A stretch of DNA of 64,000 bases from Streptomyces sp. SCL15-4 (GCF_033366695.1 NZ_JAOBTQ010000001.1:4464001-4528000), one strand, 5' to 3'. Shown: positions 44,439 through 52,091, numbered from the stretch's first letter. Numbers and translations are program-made. Notes: generated from the sequence alone by a model not told the origin.

Positions 44439-44676
44439 CGTCAGCGGCCCGCCCCTCCAGCAGCTGGGCGAGCGTCTGCCGTAGCTCGCGGGTCAACTGG
44501 GGCAGCAGCTTGTCGTCCTGGGCGATCGGCTCCCCGCACGTCTGGCACTCGGCGCTGGCAGCCGCGTCGATGCGGCCGGCCAGTGTGAACGCCAGCTCGG
44601 ACAACGAGGGCTCCACGCCGACCAGGTCGCCGAGCTGCTCGACGTCGCTGCGCACGGCTTGCTCGACGGGGCCCAT
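44401..44676 (-). CDS. Terminase small subunit candidate
   Basis: 91 residues, helical, with CQTCG in the middle and a very acidic tail. Overlaps terL by 38 bp. It sits between HNH and terL, the usual place for TerS, but it is shorter than classical TerS and the identity is inferred from position. Confidence 0.65.
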   Translation of the reverse strand: MGPVEQAVRSDVEQLGDLVGVEPSLSELAFTLAGRIDAAASAECQTCGEPIAQDDKLLPQLTRELRQTLAQLLEGRAADDDDDLGDLGSPD

Positions 44677-44930
44677 GACGCCCCCCTTCCATGATCATCC
44701 GACCGCGATCGGCCCGGGGGGAGAAAAATAAAAGCTGGGCGCGGGGTTGCGATATGTCCGATTTCTAAAAAATCTTGGGCGCTGCCCGAGCGTGCGATCG
44801 TGGTGTCATGACGCTGCTCTTGCTCAGGTCCGCCTCTGGTTCCGCACAGTCCTGGGCATCAGGGATGTCAGGACCGCACGGCTCCAGTCCGAGGTCAGCC
44901 AAGCGCGGGGGCGGGCCGCTGCCTGATCGC
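44677..44930. other. 254-bp AT-rich-centred gap between HNH and TerS genes (possible cos region)
   Basis: No supported gene. Two AT-rich patches (gagaaaaataaaag at 44721-44734 and gatttctaaaaaatc at 44759-44773) flank gctgggcgcggggttgcg. In HNH-type actinophages the cohesive-end site often lies next to the terminase genes, so this gap is a candidate. No cos consensus is claimed. Confidence 0.35.
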
Positions 44931-45224
44931 CTACGGCCCGGCGAACCAATCGACGCTGGTGTGCAGTTGCACCACCTCGGACAGCGGCCGGTCGCCCTTC
45001 TCGCTGTTGCACTTGCGGAGGCAGACGGGGCAGCCGGTGACGCCGTGGATGGGAGCAACGTTGGCGGGGTCGAGGCGGGCGCCGCCCTTGCTGACCGAGA
45101 CCACGTGGTCGGCGGTGTCGCTGCCGCCGTGGCCGCAGACGACGCAGACGTCCGATGCGGCGAGGATCCGGGCGCGGAGCTGGCGCCACTGGTAGCTGGT
45201 GAGTTCGCTCCGGTCGGTGGCCAT
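44931..45224 (-). CDS. HNH endonuclease (packaging-associated)
   Basis: 97 residues. HNH motif with zinc-ribbon: CVVCGHGGSDTADHVVSVSKGG near 30-51, then NVAPIHGVTGCPVCLRKCNSEKG. It lies next to the terminase genes, where such enzymes assist large terminases in cos cleavage. ATG 45224 gives the shortest sensible product; a longer in-frame start at 45284 adds 20 basic residues. Confidence 0.9.
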   Translation of the reverse strand: MATDRSELTSYQWRQLRARILAASDVCVVCGHGGSDTADHVVSVSKGGARLDPANVAPIHGVTGCPVCLRKCNSEKGDRPLSEVVQLHTSVDWFAGP

Positions 45225-45288
45225 GCTCACCCCCCGGATACGGTTGGCGCCCATCCTCGCGGAGGGGCGCCGGCGGACTCTCACAGGG

Positions 45289-45678
45289 TCACGGGCAGGT
45301 GCGGCCCTTGACGGTCTCGAACTCCGTCTCGCCGTCCTTGAGGCCGGTGGCGGCCTCGCCCATGTCGCCGCGCGCGAGGCGCCCGTTGGCCAGGCGGTTG
45401 TCGCTGGTTCCGGTGCCGCCGGTCGAGCAGTTGATGTAGATGTGGTAGCCAGCGTCGTCGCTGAGGTTCTTGGTGACAGCGTCGAACACGGCCTTCAGAT
45501 TCTTGCCGCTGCGGACGGTGACCTCGACTTCTCGGCTGTTCCCACTGTCGTCCTGCTTCGTGATCTCGTAGGCAGGCGTCGGGAGCTGGGAAACACTGCT
45601 GCTGTCGTCGCTGCTGCATGCGGTGAGGGCTGCGGCGAGGGTCGCGGTGATGGTGACGATGGTGATGCGGGCGCGCAT
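45289..45678 (-). CDS. Phage-encoded lipoprotein
   Basis: 129 residues. Signal peptide with lipobox LTAC near residue 22; CSSDDSSS follows. GGGGAG precedes ATG 45678. The mature part is a mixed alpha/beta domain with one further cysteine pair (about 85 and 128). Phage lipoproteins are often superinfection-exclusion factors, but the function here is inferred only from localisation. It lies in the minus-strand run between the small regulators and the HNH gene. Confidence 0.7.
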   Translation of the reverse strand: MRARITIVTITATLAAALTACSSDDSSSVSQLPTPAYEITKQDDSGNSREVEVTVRSGKNLKAVFDAVTKNLSDDAGYHIYINCSTGGTGTSDNRLANGRLARGDMGEAATGLKDGETEFETVKGRTCP

Positions 45679-45766
45679 GATCTCCCCAGGGCTGGCTGGC
45701 GCTGAGGAAGCATCATGCAGCGCGTCGTGACCAGACGCGCCCCATGTGGCCATGTTGTGACCGGGC

Positions 45767-45910
45767 TCAGTGCAGCACGGACAGCAGGTCGCACTCGCCC
45801 TTCAGGCAGACGCCCTGCCCGTCGCTGACGATGTGCACGTGGTGGCCCTGCTGGGTGAGTTGGTGGGCGGCCTCGGTGGCGCTCCGGGGCGCCTCGGTCG
45901 TGGCGGGCAT
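45767..45910 (-). CDS. Small phage protein, 47 aa
   Basis: GGAGG lies 4 bases before ATG 45910. Sequence MPATTEAPRSATEAAHQLTQ then an HHVHIVSDGQGVCLKG stretch. Too small to classify. It may be cotranscribed with the lipoprotein gene. Confidence 0.5.
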   Translation of the reverse strand: MPATTEAPRSATEAAHQLTQQGHHVHIVSDGQGVCLKGECDLLSVLH

Positions 45911-45930
45911 GGCGCCTCCGGGTACGACGA

Positions 45931-45953
45931 AGGCCCCGCTGGGGGCGGGGCCT
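45931..45953 (-). terminator. Hairpin upstream of the 47-aa gene
   Basis: Nine-bp stem aggccccgc / gcggggcct, 5-base loop. It lies 21 bp before ATG 45910 on the minus strand and could be an attenuator or a terminator. Confidence 0.4.
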
Positions 45954-46022
45954 CGGGTGTCTGTGGTGCCGCGTGAGGGCACAGTTGTACACCGAGATCG
46001 TCACACAGGGCCTGACCTGCGG

Positions 46023-46232
46023 TCAAGCGGCCGCGCGCTCGCGGCGCTTGAGCGCGAGGGTGGTGACGTCGGTGACGGCGTAGTAGGGATACCTGGCGGT
46101 GCCGCCGGAGCGGGCGAGCTGGCCGCGATAGACCAGCTGGCGGAGGGCGCCGGCGCTGATGCCGCCGAGGACTTGGCGGGTCTGCTCGGCGGTGAGGTGA
46201 CCAGGGCGGATGGGCTGCTCCATGGTCACCAT
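46023..46232 (-). CDS. Small helix-turn-helix (excisionase-like) protein
   Basis: 69 residues. HLTAEQTRQVLGGISAGALR then QLVYRGQLARSGGTARYPYY resembles the MerR/excisionase-type winged helix. A strong hairpin (46240-46276) lies 7 bp upstream of the ATG and no ribosome-binding site fits between them. In-frame ATG 46223 is an alternative start. Function: probably a small DNA-binding regulator. Confidence 0.65.
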   Translation of the reverse strand: MVTMEQPIRPGHLTAEQTRQVLGGISAGALRQLVYRGQLARSGGTARYPYYAVTDVTTLALKRRERAAA

Positions 46233-46239
46233 GATGCGA

Positions 46240-46276
46240 CAGGCCCCGCCATCGGTGGGTGCGATGGCGGGGCCTG
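46240..46276 (-). terminator. 15-bp perfect hairpin abutting the HTH gene
   Basis: caggccccgccatcg and its exact complement around a 7-base loop. It lies between two minus-strand genes and probably terminates the upstream one, or controls the HTH gene. Confidence 0.6.
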
Positions 46277-46294
46277 TGATCAGCGGGCGCACGG

Positions 46295-46573
46295 TCAGGG
46301 GGTGAGGTCGCGAGGGACTCGGCCCGCGGCGTAGGCGGGCAGGTCCGGGCGCAGCTCGGTGAGCTGCTCGACGGTGTACTCCAGGCGCCTGGTCGAGATC
46401 GCGACGAAGCGGGCGCCACAGGGCCTGTCGCGCGGGTCGGGTGTGCCCCAGCCGGACATGAGGCGGGTGTGATGGGTGTCCTTGATGCGCGCTCCCTTCC
46501 CGCATCTGCCGCACTTGGTGGTGTACGAGTCGACTAGAAGCACGGCCGTCTGCTCAGGCATGACGCCCATCAT
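46295..46573 (-). CDS. Small zinc-ribbon protein
   Basis: 92 residues with CGRCGKG near 21-27 and further His/Cys residues (DTHHTRL, PCGARF). Typical of small Zn-finger proteins of Streptomyces phages. The start ATG 46573 overlaps the previous small gene's stop (ATGA). Function unknown. Confidence 0.65.
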   Translation of the reverse strand: MMGVMPEQTAVLLVDSYTTKCGRCGKGARIKDTHHTRLMSGWGTPDPRDRPCGARFVAISTRRLEYTVEQLTELRPDLPAYAAGRVPRDLTP

Positions 46574-46707
46574 CCCTTCTTCGGTGTGCCGGGGACGGGC
46601 CTTTCAGCACGCTTCACCCAGCCGCCGCGCGACGACTGGTAGGTGGTCTCGTGCCCCTTCAGCCGAGGGTCGGTGGGCTCCGGGTTTTTCTTCCAGCCGA
46701 GTGCCAT
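46570..46707 (-). CDS. Very small phage ORF, 45 aa
   Basis: Too short for usual gene calling. It begins with MALGWKKNPEPTDPRLKGHE and ends at TGA overlapping the zinc-ribbon gene's ATG. Basic and Gly/Pro-rich. Coupling to the next gene supports its reality; GGAGA lies about 9 bases before ATG. Confidence 0.55.
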   Translation of the reverse strand: MALGWKKNPEPTDPRLKGHETTYQSSRGGWVKRAERPVPGTPKKG

Positions 46708-46789
46708 GATGGCGGTCTCCTGTCTCGTGATCGGGATGGGACCCGGGGCGGCCGGCTAGCTGCCAGGCGGACGGCCGCCCCGGGGTGAG

Positions 46790-46951
46790 CTACAGGTCGC
46801 CGCGCCTCTCCAGCTCGTCCAGGGCCTCGTTGATGCCCCAGTGCGCGGCGTCGCGCGTGGCGTCGGACAGTTCGGGCCGGTCGATCTCGGCCTTGAGCCG
46901 CTGGACTTCGGCCTTGATCTCGTTGCTGCTCACGTAGTCGAAGTTCTTCAT
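46790..46951 (-). CDS. Small helical phage protein, 53 aa
   Basis: MKNFDYVSSNEIKAEVQRLK then EIDRPELSD and INEALDELERRG: almost entirely helical, possibly a coiled-coil dimer. GGAGAGGG lies upstream of ATG 46951. Function unknown. Confidence 0.6.
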   Translation of the reverse strand: MKNFDYVSSNEIKAEVQRLKAEIDRPELSDATRDAAHWGINEALDELERRGDL

Positions 46952-46995
46952 CACGGGCCCTCTCCGGTCGAACCGAGGCGGCTGCCCCAGGGGCT

Positions 46996-47820
46996 TCATG
47001 CGCGGACGGTGCCGCGTCGGCGGTGGGTGTCGGCGAGGTCGTAGACGATCAGCCCGCCATCGGTGCGCACTACACGCACCCCCTCTTCGGGTCCCTCCCG
47101 ATCGGTGTCGTCGTCGTTGTCGTCGGCGGTCTGACCTGCGCCGACGACACCCGAGGAGGGGGCTTCCAGGGGAGGGGAGGGGACCTCGTCCCCGCGTAGC
47201 CCGGCCGCCGACGACCGGCCCTTCATCCGGACGTCCTTCACCGGCCACCTCATCCCGGCCGCCGCGGAGCGCACCGCGTCGGTGGTCGTGCTGAGGTGCT
47301 CGGCGAGGGGGACGAGCTGGGCATGCGGGGTGCCGATGTCCCGGACCGCGGCGATGAGCGCACGGGGCGAGACGGGCGGAGGCCCTGCGGGGGCCTGCTC
47401 GACGGTCGGCGTCGACTGCTCGGTGTCGGCCTGCTCATCCTCGGCTGAGGTCGCGTCGGCGGGCGCCGGTGCCGGGGTCGGCTGCCAGTCGTCGCGGCCG
47501 GCGCGGTAGGCCGCGCTGATCCAGGCGAGGACGGCTGCGGCGAGCAGGTGCCACCAGGCGCCGGACTGGATCCGGTCGTACGCCCACCTGCCGACGGCTA
47601 CCCCAATCGCCCGGGCGATCAGTGCCGCACCGGCCAGCAGCGCCACGCGGATCCACTTGTCGAGGCCGGTCGACTCCCCTACCCACGCCCGGGTCCGCGC
47701 GTACCGGCTGTGCGCTCCCCGGATGAGGCGCCCGCCCCGGTCGGCGGCCAGCCGCGTGCTGCCGACGGCCACCCGGTCGACGGCCGCGCGGAGCCACTGC
47801 GCGGTGGTGGGGGCGCTCAT
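46996..47820 (-). CDS. Membrane protein with winged-helix-like C-terminus
   Basis: 274 residues. Helices at about 57-78 and 88-104, then an acidic/Pro linker (112-160), then a compact helical domain (170-235: ALIAAVRDIGTPHAQLVPLA, AEHLSTTTDAVRSAAAGMRW) that looks like a DNA-binding winged helix, ending in an acidic tail. Similar C-terminal pieces occur in proteins of Streptomyces plasmids and ICEs as I recall. Its ATG overlaps the stop of the gene that follows on the right (ATGA). Confidence 0.65.
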   Translation of the reverse strand: MSAPTTAQWLRAAVDRVAVGSTRLAADRGGRLIRGAHSRYARTRAWVGESTGLDKWIRVALLAGAALIARAIGVAVGRWAYDRIQSGAWWHLLAAAVLAWISAAYRAGRDDWQPTPAPAPADATSAEDEQADTEQSTPTVEQAPAGPPPVSPRALIAAVRDIGTPHAQLVPLAEHLSTTTDAVRSAAAGMRWPVKDVRMKGRSSAAGLRGDEVPSPPLEAPSSGVVGAGQTADDNDDDTDREGPEEGVRVVRTDGGLIVYDLADTHRRRGTVRA

Positions 47821-48398
47821 ACCAGGGTCCCGGTCGCGATCTGGCCGAGGACGAAGTGGCCCAGGCTGTTGGTGCTGCCGACGACCTGCTGGGCGATGAC
47901 CGCGGCGGTGCCGGTGGAGATGCACAGCACGCACCCGGTGAGCACGCCCTTCTTCCACTTCCCCTTCACGGCCTTGGCGATCGACTTCCGCAGCCACCAC
48001 AGCGCCATCGTGAGCGCGGTGATGACGACGGCGCCGTACCCGTCCAGGCCCGGGGCGGAGGCGCTGGCGAGGGTGGTGCCGTCCTTGCCGGTGAGCCAGC
48101 CCATGGCCATGCCGCCGGCGCCGTTGGTGCCCCAGCGCAGGAAACCGGCGGCGGTGCCGAGGAAGCCGGCGGGGCAGGCGACCATGAGGATGCCGCAGAT
48201 GATCCCGAACCAGAACGGGATGAGCTGCTTCGGATCGCGGCTGCCGCCACCTCCGGCCGCGCCGGCGGCTGCTCCCCCACCGGCCTTGTACCAGCGGTAG
48301 TGCTCGACGCCGAGCAGGGCCAGGCCGACTGCGAACCCCGCGGTGGTGACGGTGCCGGAGGTGAACCGGCTGACCTCGGCTGCGAGGACGGTGCTCAT
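47817..48398 (-). CDS. Integral membrane protein
   Basis: 193 residues, about four helices (16-31, 59-84, 121-136, 150-171) with a Gly/Ala linker (39-53). Resembles the spread (Spd)-type membrane proteins of Streptomyces plasmids in composition, but homology is not demonstrated. Translationally coupled to both neighbours. Confidence 0.65.
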   Translation of the reverse strand: MSTVLAAEVSRFTSGTVTTAGFAVGLALLGVEHYRWYKAGGGAAAGAAGGGGSRDPKQLIPFWFGIICGILMVACPAGFLGTAAGFLRWGTNGAGGMAMGWLTGKDGTTLASASAPGLDGYGAVVITALTMALWWLRKSIAKAVKGKWKKGVLTGCVLCISTGTAAVIAQQVVGSTNSLGHFVLGQIATGTLV

Positions 48399-48970
48399 GG
48401 ACGGACTCCAGTCAGGATGATCACGAGGGAGTACAGGGGCAAGGCGAGGGCGGTGGCCTCGGCGGTGGCGTACAGCGCGAGCCGGGCGACGGTGGCGCGG
48501 ACCCGCGGTCCCCACAGGTCCGGGTCGGAGTGCCTGGCTTGGATCCTGGATGCGTTGTCCCACCAGGCGACGACGGCGAGCGCGATCACGGCCACGACCC
48601 AGGCGCCGGTCAGCGACCCGTCGGCGCGGACGTAGGTGAGGACCCAGGCCCAGGGCCCGGACAGCGGGATCGCGGCGAGGGCCATCACCGCGTGGTAGCC
48701 CCAGCGGATCCGGCGCCACCACGGCTCCGGAGGCGGCTCCGCCGGACCCGTGTCGATGGTCACGGTGACGTGGACGTCGACCGGGATCGGCTGGGGCGGT
48801 ACGGCCGGGCGGGGAAGGTGACGCCACCAGTCCGGACCGGGGACCGGGGCGGGCGGGGCCGGCGGGAACGGAGGCCGGGGCGGAGGAGGGGGCGGGGGTG
48901 TGCCCGGGGCGGGCAGCGGCTCCCCCGCTGGGATGACCCGGGTCGGGGTGATCGGACGGCGGCCGCTCAC
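48395..48970 (-). CDS. Proline-rich membrane protein (Spd-like candidate)
   Basis: 191 residues. A proline-rich N-terminus (14-65), then EPWWRRIRWGYHAVMALA and three hydrophobic segments (91-113, 120-137, 160-187) separated by a SRIQARHSDPDLWGPRVRA loop. I recall similar proteins in Streptomyces conjugative elements. GTG 48970 follows GGGGGTGG. ATGA overlap with the following gene. Confidence 0.6.
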   Translation of the reverse strand: MSGRRPITPTRVIPAGEPLPAPGTPPPPPPPRPPFPPAPPAPVPGPDWWRHLPRPAVPPQPIPVDVHVTVTIDTGPAEPPPEPWWRRIRWGYHAVMALAAIPLSGPWAWVLTYVRADGSLTGAWVVAVIALAVVAWWDNASRIQARHSDPDLWGPRVRATVARLALYATAEATALALPLYSLVIILTGVRP

Positions 48971-49260
48971 AGCGCCACCCCCGCGCAGGCGAGCGCGACA
49001 AGCGCAGTGGCGACCCAGGTGGTGGCGATCCAGATCCGGCCGGCGTCGTAAGCGCGGAGAGCGGCGACGATCGAGCCGAGGGCGACCAAGATGCCCAGCG
49101 GCGGGGCGACCACCATGGCGGCGACGAGCAGGCACGGCAGGCTCGCGGTGACGCCGAGGCCAGCCAGGACGGCGGTGAGCCATCCATGGCGCTGGTGCAG
49201 GAGCCAGGCGGTGGCCGCGCCGGGGGCGAGGCCAGCCAGGCAGAGAGCAAGGAACAGCAT
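48967..49260 (-). CDS. Four-helix membrane protein, 97 aa
   Basis: Nearly all hydrophobic, helices at about 3-20, 26-46, 48-65 and 75-95, little polar sequence. Overlaps the next gene by 4 bp. Function unknown; part of the membrane cassette. Confidence 0.6.
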   Translation of the reverse strand: MLFLALCLAGLAPGAATAWLLHQRHGWLTAVLAGLGVTASLPCLLVAAMVVAPPLGILVALGSIVAALRAYDAGRIWIATTWVATALVALACAGVAL

Positions 49261-49270
49261 GGTTCCGGTC

Positions 49271-49417
49271 CTAGTGGAGGACGGCCGCGGCGAGCGCGGC
49301 GACGGTGAGGATCAGGGCGCAGGTCCCGGTGGCGGGCGGGACGGCGCGGAGGTCGACCAGGGCGAGACCGATGAGCCCGGCCCCGGCCGACACGGCGTAG
49401 AAGGCGGAGAGCAGCAT
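49271..49417 (-). CDS. Two-helix small membrane protein, 48 aa
   Basis: MLLSAFYAVSAGAGLIGLAL and a second hydrophobic stretch. Start codon overlaps the stop codon of the preceding gene by one base. Function unknown. Confidence 0.55.
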   Translation of the reverse strand: MLLSAFYAVSAGAGLIGLALVDLRAVPPATGTCALILTVAALAAAVLH

Positions 49418-49920
49418 CAGCCGCTGCCCGTGAGCGGCACCGGCTGGATGCGCCACAGCACCTCGGCGTCGGGGTGCTGGGTGCCGGGTCCGCCCAGGGT
49501 GAGCCAGCCGTCACGGGGCGCACCGTCCCGCTCGGCGGCGTCCTCGGCGGCCTCCCGGGACTCGTGGACGCTGTGGAACCGGTCGCGCTGGAGCAGGACG
49601 TACACACGCCGGGGGCCGGCGGACTTCCGGGCCTGGCGGAGCAGCATCCGCAGGGCGGCGCGGTCCTCGGTGTCGAGCAGGGCCTGGGCGCGCAGGGCCT
49701 TCAGCTCGCCCTCGGCGCGGGCGCCGTCGGCGATGCTGCGGGCGTGCGCGTCGCGCAAGTCCTCCAGCGTGGTCTCCGCGCGGATCGCGAAGTCGGTGGC
49801 GAACTCGGCTTCCAGTCGGTGCTGCTCGGCCAGGGCGCGGGCGGCCTCGGCCGCGGACTCGGCGGCGGCCAGGTCGGCGCGCAGTGCGCGCATGGTGCGG
49901 GTACGAACGATGGCGATCAT
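49417..49920 (-). CDS. Coiled-coil protein with C-terminal globular domain
   Basis: 167 residues. Residues 10-100 form a charged Ala/Glu/Arg-rich helix (coiled coil); the C-terminal part (RRVYVLLQRDRFHSVHESRE, then WRIQPVPLTG) looks like a small alpha/beta domain. No membrane helix. The only clearly soluble protein of the cassette. Confidence 0.6.
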   Translation of the reverse strand: MIAIVRTRTMRALRADLAAAESAAEAARALAEQHRLEAEFATDFAIRAETTLEDLRDAHARSIADGARAEGELKALRAQALLDTEDRAALRMLLRQARKSAGPRRVYVLLQRDRFHSVHESREAAEDAAERDGAPRDGWLTLGGPGTQHPDAEVLWRIQPVPLTGSG

Positions 49921-50046
49921 GAGAGTCCTCAGAGTCCTCGGGTCTGGGAGTCCAGATGGCGGGGCGGGTCGGTGCGGCGGAGAGCGGCACCGCGGCCAGG
50001 TGGAGCACCAGCAGCAGGCCCAGGACGGGCCTGCCGGCCGGTCTCT
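49921..50046. other. 126-bp gap in the membrane cassette
   Basis: Low-GC-bias reading frames pass through here without a credible start or ribosome-binding site. I see no gene. Confidence 0.4.
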
Positions 50047-51237
50047 TCAAACGGGCACGCCGACCGGGACGGGCGGCAGGTCGTCCGGGTGGAACAGGTT
50101 GCGACCTCGGAGGTCCTTGGAGTGGACGGTGAGGCGTCCCACCGCCACCCAGGAGCGCACGGTGGACTGCTCGATGCCGTAGTGCCGGGCGACGTCTGCG
50201 GACGTCATCAGGGGCGGCTCGGGCGGGGTCTCGTCCTCGGCGTCCTCGGCGTCCTGGGGTGCGTCCTGAGCGTCCTGCGCGGTCGGCGCGGCCGGGGCCG
50301 GGCGGGCGATGATCGGGAGCAGCCGGGCGCCCGGCGGGACGGGGATCGGAAAGGGACGACCGGCCGGGGACGCGGGCGCGTCCTGGGCGTCCTGGGCGTC
50401 CTCGGGTGCGTCCTGCCACGGCGACGGCAGGTCGATCGTGGCGAGCGCCGAGGCGTGGCGGCGGGCGGCGAGCAGCTCTAGCAGCTTCGTGCGCTGCTCT
50501 TCGCTCGCGCCGGTCTGTGCCTTGCCCACGGCCACGGACAGGCGCCGGGCGACCCGGGCCCGACCGCGAGCGCTGGGCTCCATGTCGGCCAGCTTGGCGG
50601 CCAGGTCGACGGCCTTCACGGTCCACCGGTCGCGGGTGATCTGCTCGGCGGTACGGTCGCGAGTCGCCAGGCCGAGGTAGGACAGCAGCCGTTCACGCGC
50701 CTCGCGGGCGAGCAGCGCCGGCAGACTGCTGGAGTCCGTACCGGGCTTGGCGTGCCGCAGCTCGATCCCCATCGCGAGGTGCCACAGCAGGGCGGCGAGG
50801 ACCGGGCCGACGACGGCGCGGACGGTGCCGCCAATGACGCCCGACTCGGAGTAGGCGGGGATGATCTGCACGCCGGTGATGACCCAGACCAGCATGCCGG
50901 GGGCGCCGGGGGCGCCCTTCTTCGGGTCGCGGAGGTTCTGCCGGGCCATGAGGCCGCAGGCGAACAAGGCCAGCTCGGCGGCGGCGAACATGGCGCTCCG
51001 CTCGGCGCCCGAGGCCATACCGAGACGGTGCTCGGCGAACCGCCAGCTCGTGTCCGCGCTGTAGGCGGTGCAGGCCATGGCAGCGAGGGAGGCGAACAGG
51101 ACGGCGGCGGGCGTCCGGCTGGTGGCCTTGCGGCCGGCCACGGCGAGCGCGACGACGCCGGCCAGGGACAGGGCGGCGGCGACAGTGGCCGGTACCGGGT
51201 TGGTCTGCGCCCACGTGGTGAGAGTGCTGGTGGTCAC
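50047..51237 (-). CDS. Membrane protein fused to a helix-turn-helix domain
   Basis: 396 residues. Five predicted helices (16-35, 43-60, 82-98, 112-128, 135-156), a charged helical middle, a long Ala/Asp-rich linker with repeated AQDAQDAP text (about 260-330) and a C-terminal excisionase-like HTH (TSADVARHYGIEQSTVRSWV, then a SKDLRGRNLFHPDD wing). GTG 51237 with GGGGAG upstream. A membrane-tethered regulator or DNA anchor is the simplest reading. Confidence 0.7.
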   Translation of the reverse strand: MTTSTLTTWAQTNPVPATVAAALSLAGVVALAVAGRKATSRTPAAVLFASLAAMACTAYSADTSWRFAEHRLGMASGAERSAMFAAAELALFACGLMARQNLRDPKKGAPGAPGMLVWVITGVQIIPAYSESGVIGGTVRAVVGPVLAALLWHLAMGIELRHAKPGTDSSSLPALLAREARERLLSYLGLATRDRTAEQITRDRWTVKAVDLAAKLADMEPSARGRARVARRLSVAVGKAQTGASEEQRTKLLELLAARRHASALATIDLPSPWQDAPEDAQDAQDAPASPAGRPFPIPVPPGARLLPIIARPAPAAPTAQDAQDAPQDAEDAEDETPPEPPLMTSADVARHYGIEQSTVRSWVAVGRLTVHSKDLRGRNLFHPDDLPPVPVGVPV

Positions 51238-51566
51238 CGCTGCTCCCCTTCCGGGAGCGCGACCGCCTCGGTCCAGGTGGCGCCGGCGTCGAGCGCGGCG
51301 TCGGCCTGGGTGGCGGTGACGTACCCGGTGATCGGGTGCGTGGCGAGGCGCTCGCGCAGGTACTCGGCGTCCCACGTCAGGCTCATGACGGGTCCGTTGA
51401 AGCCGAGGGCGCTGCGCAGGGCGATCCGGGCCCACGTGACGCGGGCGGCCAGCAGCCGGTCGTGCACCTCGACGCCGGCGACGGTCGCCGGGTGCGGGAG
51501 GTCGATCGCCTCCAGCACGGCGGTGAGCAGGTCGCGTACGGGCTCGGGCATGTCGGGCGCGCTCAT
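51234..51566 (-). CDS. Soluble phage protein, 110 aa
   Basis: MSAPDMPEPVRDLLTAVLEA then mostly helical, with ITGYVTATQADAALDAGATW near the end. Overlaps both neighbours by 4 bp. No family recognised. Confidence 0.6.
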   Translation of the reverse strand: MSAPDMPEPVRDLLTAVLEAIDLPHPATVAGVEVHDRLLAARVTWARIALRSALGFNGPVMSLTWDAEYLRERLATHPITGYVTATQADAALDAGATWTEAVALPEGEQR

Positions 51567-51748
51567 CGGGCGCCCGCGCTCTCGGCGGCGTGCGCGCGGG
51601 CCAGGGCGAGCTGGTCGCGGGCGCTTCCGGCGGCGGCCGTGCGGGTGTCGGCGGCGCCGTCGTAGTCGGCGCGGCACAGGCGGTGCAGCTCGGCGACGCT
51701 GTCGGTGTCGTTCGCCCTGGTGGGGGCGCTAAGGTGCTGCTGGGCCAT
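51563..51748 (-). CDS. Small helical phage protein, 61 aa
   Basis: MAQQHLSAPTRANDTDSVAE, one predicted helix-turn-helix-like hairpin, no cysteine cluster. First gene of the coupled membrane cassette. Function unknown. Confidence 0.55.
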   Translation of the reverse strand: MAQQHLSAPTRANDTDSVAELHRLCRADYDGAADTRTAAAGSARDQLALARAHAAESAGAR

Positions 51749-51873
51749 GACGAGGTCCTATCTCGTTCGTGGTCAAGTGCCGACGCGCAGCAACGCGTCG
51801 GTGCGTAGAGGGCCGGGCGGCGCGCGCGCCTCGGGTGTTCCAGCACCCGGAGAGCTGCTGTCCGGCCCTCGCT
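51749..51873 (-). promoter_or_regulatory. Structured 125-bp leader/terminator region before the membrane cassette
   Basis: Two stems: ccgacgcg/cgcgtcgg (51780-51801) and an outer stem gagggccgg (51808-51816) paired with ccggccctc (51862-51870), enclosing an inner ctcgggtg / cacccggag arm. No ORF. It could terminate the regulator gene on its right and form the leader of the cassette. Confidence 0.5.
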
Positions 51874-52083
51874 CTATTCGGTTGTGTACTTCTTGATCGC
51901 GTGGGCGACAGCCGTCCAGCTCAGGCCCAGCGACTTCGCCAGCGCGTACACGCTGCCGAGGTCACCGACCCCATCCCGCAAGGCCATCGCTCGTCGTCTG
52001 CGGGCCGCTTCCGCCTGGCGGTCGAGCTGTTCCAGCAGCTCTTCCTCCGCGCGAAGGCGCTCCCGCCAGGGGGATGCTTCCAC
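51874..52083 (-). CDS. Small helix-turn-helix regulator
   Basis: 69 residues from GTG 52083 (upstream in-frame extension is possible). Charged N-terminal helix (PWRERLRAEEELLEQLDRQA), then LGSVYALAKSLGLSWTAVAH, which reads as an HTH recognition pair. A purine-rich site abuts the GTG with almost no spacing, so translation may be leaderless from a promoter inside the 52092-52135 repeat. Probably autoregulated. Confidence 0.65.
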   Translation of the reverse strand: MEASPWRERLRAEEELLEQLDRQAEAARRRRAMALRDGVGDLGSVYALAKSLGLSWTAVAHAIKKYTTE

Positions 52084-52091
52084 CTCTCCGA

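Noticed and set aside
44775..45311. 178-codon plus-strand frame opposite the HNH gene
   Set aside because: The HNH and zinc-ribbon motifs are on the minus strand; this frame has none.
49921..50046. Possible small signal-peptide gene beginning LKRPAGR
   Set aside because: Its frame has no stop within the gap and runs on as an antisense-like frame through the next gene; no ribosome-binding site.
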